Positions 14,228 through 17,377 of a DNA stretch of 17,377 bases are shown piece by piece. Source of the stretch: Acetobacteraceae bacterium (GTDB lineage: Bacteria; Pseudomonadota; Alphaproteobacteria; Acetobacterales; Acetobacteraceae). Each line of letters starts with the position of its first letter. The stretch's first letter is position 1. The translations under genes and the position numbers were made by a program. Location of the stretch: assembly GCA_947446625.1 (NCBI GenBank), contig CANFIE010000034.1, forward strand, positions 1 to 17,377, read 5' to 3'. The notes under the pieces are model-generated. The model searched no databases. It saw only the letters and a program-made list of their open reading frames with translations, and was not told the origin of the DNA.

Positions 14228-14256
14228 TCGCCCCTCCCCATGCCAAACTCCCCCGC

Positions 14257-17200
14257 ATGAACCTCTTCCAAATCCCCGCCGACCGGCCCTTCCTCGATAG
14301 CCTGGCCGCCGGGGTCCTCGCCCAGGTTCAGGGCCAGGCGGCAGACCGGCTCTCCCGCGTCACCATCCTCCTCCCCACCCGCCGCTCCGCCCGCGCGCTG
14401 CGCACCGCCTTTCTGCGGGCTGCACCGGGCCAGGCGCTGCTGCTCCCCCGCATGCGCGCCCTGGCCGGCCTCTCCACCGAGGATGCCGACGAACTCGCCC
14501 TCCCGGGCCTGCTCGAACTCCCCCCGGCGGTGGAACCGCTGCGCCGCCAGGCCGTGCTGGCCGGCTTCGTCACCCAATGGCAGCCCCGCCATGGCGGCCC
14601 CGGCACGCCGGAACAGGCCTGGTCCCTGGCCGGGGAACTCGCCACCCTGCTCGACGAAATCGCGCTGGAAGAACCCGACCTCACCCTGCTCGAAGCCGCC
14701 TCGCCCGAGGAACTCACAGAAACCTGGCTGGCCCGGCTGGAAGCCCTGGTGCCCGAACAGCACGCCAACCACTGGCAGGTCACGCTGCTCTTCCTGCGCG
14801 GCGTGTTCCGCGCCTGGCAGGGCTGGCTGGCCGGGCAGGGGCTGCTCGATATCGGCATGCGCCGCGTCCAGGCTCTGCGCGCCCAAAGCCGCGCCTGGCA
14901 GGCCAACCCGCCGCCGCATCCGGTCATTGCCGCCGGCATTGGCGTGGGCGGCACCATCCCCGCCGCCACCGAACTCCTGCGCGTGCTGGCCGCCAGCCCG
15001 CAAGGCGCCGTGGTGCTGCACGGGCTGGACGCAGCCAGCGCCGAGGACCGCAGCTGGGAGGCCATCCGCGAAGCCCCCACCCACCCCTTCTGCGGCCAAC
15101 AACGCCTGCTGGCGGCGCTCGGCGTGGCGCCAGAACAGCTAAAACCCTGGCCTGGCAATGCCCCAGGCGCCGTCCCCCCCGGTCGCCCGGCCCTGCTCGG
15201 CATGGCGCTCCGCCCGCCCGCCGGCCTGCCCGCCTGGCAAACCCGCCGCCCGCACCACTGGCTGCCGGCGCTGGAAGGCCTCACCCAGCTCACCGCGCCC
15301 GATGCCCAGGCCGAGGCCGTCGCCATCGCCCTCACCCTGCGCGAAGCCCTGGAACAACCCGGCGCCCGCGCCGCCCTGGTCACGCCAGACCGCGACCTCG
15401 CCCGCCGCGTCTCCGCCGCCCTGCTGCGCCACGGCATCCTGGCCGATGACAGTGCCGGCGCCCCGCTGGCGGAAACCCCGGCCGGCGCCTTCCTCCGACT
15501 GCTGGCCGGTGCGGTGGCCGAGGATCTCGCCCCCGTCCCGCTCCTCGCGCTGCTGAAGCACCCGCTCTGCGGCGCCGGGCAGGACCGCACGGAATGGATG
15601 GCCGCCATCCGCCGGCTGGAATGGCATTGCCTGCGCGGCCCCCGCCCCGGCCCGGGCCTCGCTGGCCTGCGCGCCGCCGCCGCCGCTTCCCTCACCGGCG
15701 CCAACCGCGCCAGCCAGGCCGCCCAGGTGGGCATGCTGCTGAACGCGCTGGAAGCCTGCCTGCACGGCTTCACCGCCCTGCCGGAAAGCCCGGCCCTGCC
15801 GCCCGCCGCCCTGCTCAGCGCCCACCTCACCGCCGCCGAGGCCCTGGCTGCCAGCCCCACCCTGCCGGGCGGCCTGCGGCTCTATTCCGGCGAGGAAGGC
15901 GAGGCCCTGGCCAGCCACCTGGCCAATCTGCAAGCCGCCCTGGCCGAGGCCGCGCCCATCGCACCCGCCTCCTGGCCCGCCTTGTTCAACGCCGCCATGG
16001 CCGGCGCCGCCGCCCCCGCCCTGCACGCCAGCCGGGGCCGCGATTCCAGCCCGCACCCGCGCGTCGAAATCCTCGGCCTGCTCGAAGCCCGGCTGCTGAC
16101 GCATGACATCGTGGTGCTCGGCGCGCTGGATGAAACCGTCTGGCCGCTCGGCACCAATCCCGGCCCCTGGATGAGCCGCCCGATGCGCCGCGACTTCGGC
16201 CTGCCCGAGCCGGAATCCCGCATCGGCCGCGTCGCCGCCGACTTTTTGCTGGATGCCTGCTCGGCCCCCCGCGTCATCCTCTCCCGCGCCGAGCGGCGCG
16301 GCGGCGCCCCCACCGTGCCGGCGCGCTGGCTGGTGCGGCTGGAAACCTTCCTGGCCGGCCAGACCAGCACGGATTACCCCCAGGGCCTGGCCTTGTCCGG
16401 CAGCCCCGCCGTGGCCTGGGCCGCCGCGCTGGACCAACCCGCCGCCGTCACCCCCTGCGCTCGCCCGGCGCCCAACCCCAGCCCGGCCCAGCGCCCGGCG
16501 GAACTCTCGGTCACGGATGTCGAGCGCCTGATCGCCGACCCCTACGCCTTCTACGCCAAGCGCGTCCTCAAGCTGCGCCCGCTGGACCCCTTGGACGCCG
16601 AGGTGGGCGCCGCCGACTACGGCAACCTGGTGCATGACGTGATGCGCCGCTGGATTCCCACCCTGCAACCCTGGCCCGGCGAGCCCCAGGCCCTCGCCCT
16701 CTACGCCACCGCGCTGGAAGCCGCTTTGGCCGAAAGCGGCGCCCGCCCCGGCTTCGCCGCCTTCTGGCGCCCGCGCCTGGCCCGCATCGGCGGCTTCGTG
16801 GTGGCCGAGGAAGCCGCGCTGCGTGCCACCAACGGCGTTCAGCAAAGCTGGGTGGAACGCAAAGGCGAGCTGATCCTGAAGCACGATGACGGCCGCGAAC
16901 TCCGGCTCACGGCGCGGGCGGACCGCATCGACCTGCGCGCCGATGGCCTGCTTGCGCTGCTGGACTACAAAACCGGCAAGCCGCCCAGCAGCAAGCAAGT
17001 GGGCGCCGGGGAAAAGCCGCAACTGCCGCTGGAAGCCGCCATGGCCAGCCGCGGCGCCTTCCCCGGCCTGCCGGCAGCCAAGCCCGGCGCCATGGTGCAC
17101 TGGAAGCTCTCGGGCGGCCCCGAGCCCGGCACGGTGGAGCCGGTAAAGGGCGACGCCGCCGCCCTGGACGCCATGGCCGAGGATGCGCTGACCCAATTGC

Positions 17201-17346
17201 GCTACCTCGCCGAAGCCTTCCTCTGGGGCCAGCGCGCCTTCCTCGCCCGCCCGCACCCTGGCCGCAAACCAGCCGGCGAGGATTACGACCACCTTTCCCG
17301 CCTGGCCGAATGGGCCAGCGCCGAAGACCCGGAGGACGCGGCATGA
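14257..17346 (+). CDS. addB: Double-strand break repair protein AddB (alphaproteobacterial type)
   Basis: AddB is the partner of AddA in the RecBCD-like helicase-nuclease that resects double-strand breaks for RecA. The 1029-residue product has a degenerate helicase-like N-terminus with VTILLPTRRSARALRTAFL near residue 35, GVGGTIPAATELLRVL in the middle, VVLGALDETVWPL around residue 625, and a C-terminal PD-(D/E)XK nuclease domain: YGNLVHDVM (H793), ARADRID (D889) and LLDYKTGK (D903, K905), followed by QLPLEA. It has none of the cysteines that hold the iron-sulfur cluster in Bacillus AddB, as is usual for alphaproteobacterial AddB. No clear ribosome binding site precedes ATG 14257. The stop overlaps the addA start (ATGA). 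Confidence 0.95.
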   Translation: MNLFQIPADRPFLDSLAAGVLAQVQGQAADRLSRVTILLPTRRSARALRTAFLRAAPGQALLLPRMRALAGLSTEDADELALPGLLELPPAVEPLRRQAVLAGFVTQWQPRHGGPGTPEQAWSLAGELATLLDEIALEEPDLTLLEAASPEELTETWLARLEALVPEQHANHWQVTLLFLRGVFRAWQGWLAGQGLLDIGMRRVQALRAQSRAWQANPPPHPVIAAGIGVGGTIPAATELLRVLAASPQGAVVLHGLDAASAEDRSWEAIREAPTHPFCGQQRLLAALGVAPEQLKPWPGNAPGAVPPGRPALLGMALRPPAGLPAWQTRRPHHWLPALEGLTQLTAPDAQAEAVAIALTLREALEQPGARAALVTPDRDLARRVSAALLRHGILADDSAGAPLAETPAGAFLRLLAGAVAEDLAPVPLLALLKHPLCGAGQDRTEWMAAIRRLEWHCLRGPRPGPGLAGLRAAAAASLTGANRASQAAQVGMLLNALEACLHGFTALPESPALPPAALLSAHLTAAEALAASPTLPGGLRLYSGEEGEALASHLANLQAALAEAAPIAPASWPALFNAAMAGAAAPALHASRGRDSSPHPRVEILGLLEARLLTHDIVVLGALDETVWPLGTNPGPWMSRPMRRDFGLPEPESRIGRVAADFLLDACSAPRVILSRAERRGGAPTVPARWLVRLETFLAGQTSTDYPQGLALSGSPAVAWAAALDQPAAVTPCARPAPNPSPAQRPAELSVTDVERLIADPYAFYAKRVLKLRPLDPLDAEVGAADYGNLVHDVMRRWIPTLQPWPGEPQALALYATALEAALAESGARPGFAAFWRPRLARIGGFVVAEEAALRATNGVQQSWVERKGELILKHDDGRELRLTARADRIDLRADGLLALLDYKTGKPPSSKQVGAGEKPQLPLEAAMASRGAFPGLPAAKPGAMVHWKLSGGPEPGTVEPVKGDAAALDAMAEDALTQLRYLAEAFLWGQRAFLARPHPGRKPAGEDYDHLSRLAEWASAEDPEDAA

Positions 17347-17377
17347 ACCCCGCCGCCACCCCGCAGCAACGCGCCCA
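17343..17377 (+). CDS. addA: AddA helicase-nuclease subunit, first codons only (3' end outside window)
   Basis: ATG 17343 overlaps the addB stop as ATGA and opens a frame reading MNPAATPQQRA to the window end. The TP.QRA start is typical of UvrD/AddA-type helicases, just before their Walker A region, and addA follows addB in alphaproteobacteria. The identification rests mainly on position, since only 11 full codons are visible. Confidence 0.75.
   Translation, partial: MNPAATPQQRA

Noticed and set aside
15139..17292. 717-codon open frame on the - strand opposite addB
   Set aside because: It is antisense to a well-supported addB, and its translation is low-complexity Gly/Ala/Gln-rich. Such frames arise from the codon bias of very GC-rich genes.
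1..17377. CRISPR arrays, tRNA or rRNA genes, transposases, phage genes
   Set aside because: I saw no regularly spaced repeats, tRNA-like folds or mobile-element proteins on either strand.

Overview
The window is GC-rich, densely packed chromosomal DNA from an alphaproteobacterium. The gene order coxI-ctaB-small ORF-ctaG-coxIII-DUF983-SURF1, the alphaproteobacterial form of AddB (no iron-sulfur cysteines), the adjacent tsaE-amgK-murU-addB-addA genes and a Bug-type solute receptor point to Rhodospirillales, most likely Acetobacteraceae (Roseomonas-like). That placement is inference from gene content and composition; there is no rRNA or other marker to test it.

Bases 1-5810 hold the downstream half of an aa3-type cytochrome c oxidase locus on the + strand: the 3' end of subunit I, heme O synthase (ctaB), a 43-residue membrane protein, the copper chaperone ctaG/Cox11, subunit III (ctaE), a DUF983 zinc-ribbon membrane protein and SURF1. 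Together these supply the heme, copper and subunits of the terminal oxidase. An M32 metallocarboxypeptidase follows with a 4-base overlap, then a CPA2 cation/proton antiporter lacking the usual cytosolic regulatory domain. The run ends at 7003-7054 in a long imperfect hairpin that looks like both a terminator and a dispersed repeat.

Bases 7151-10850 are a more accessory stretch. Three genes lie on the - strand: an exported protein of two diverged repeats, a Bug/TctC-type periplasmic receptor and a CsbD-like protein. Gentisate 1,2-dioxygenase and a small SFPASD-motif protein lie on the + strand. A perfect 12-bp inverted repeat sits between csbD and the receptor gene.

Bases 10848-17377 begin with a thioredoxin-reductase-like ferredoxin-NADP+ reductase on the - strand. 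Divergent from it is a tight + strand run: tsaE (t6A tRNA modification), amgK and murU (peptidoglycan recycling to UDP-MurNAc), a 36-codon ORF resembling only the first part of an SRPBCC domain, addB and the first codons of addA (double-strand break repair). Several junctions are ATGA or GTGA overlaps, which suggests translational coupling.

I found no convincing new multi-gene system. The items most worth a second look are the Asn at a Mg-ligand position of subunit I, the SURF1 reading frame that appears to need a CTG start, the SRPBCC remnant, the duplicated-domain exported protein, and the two strong palindromes. No stretch longer than 300 bases lacks a gene.
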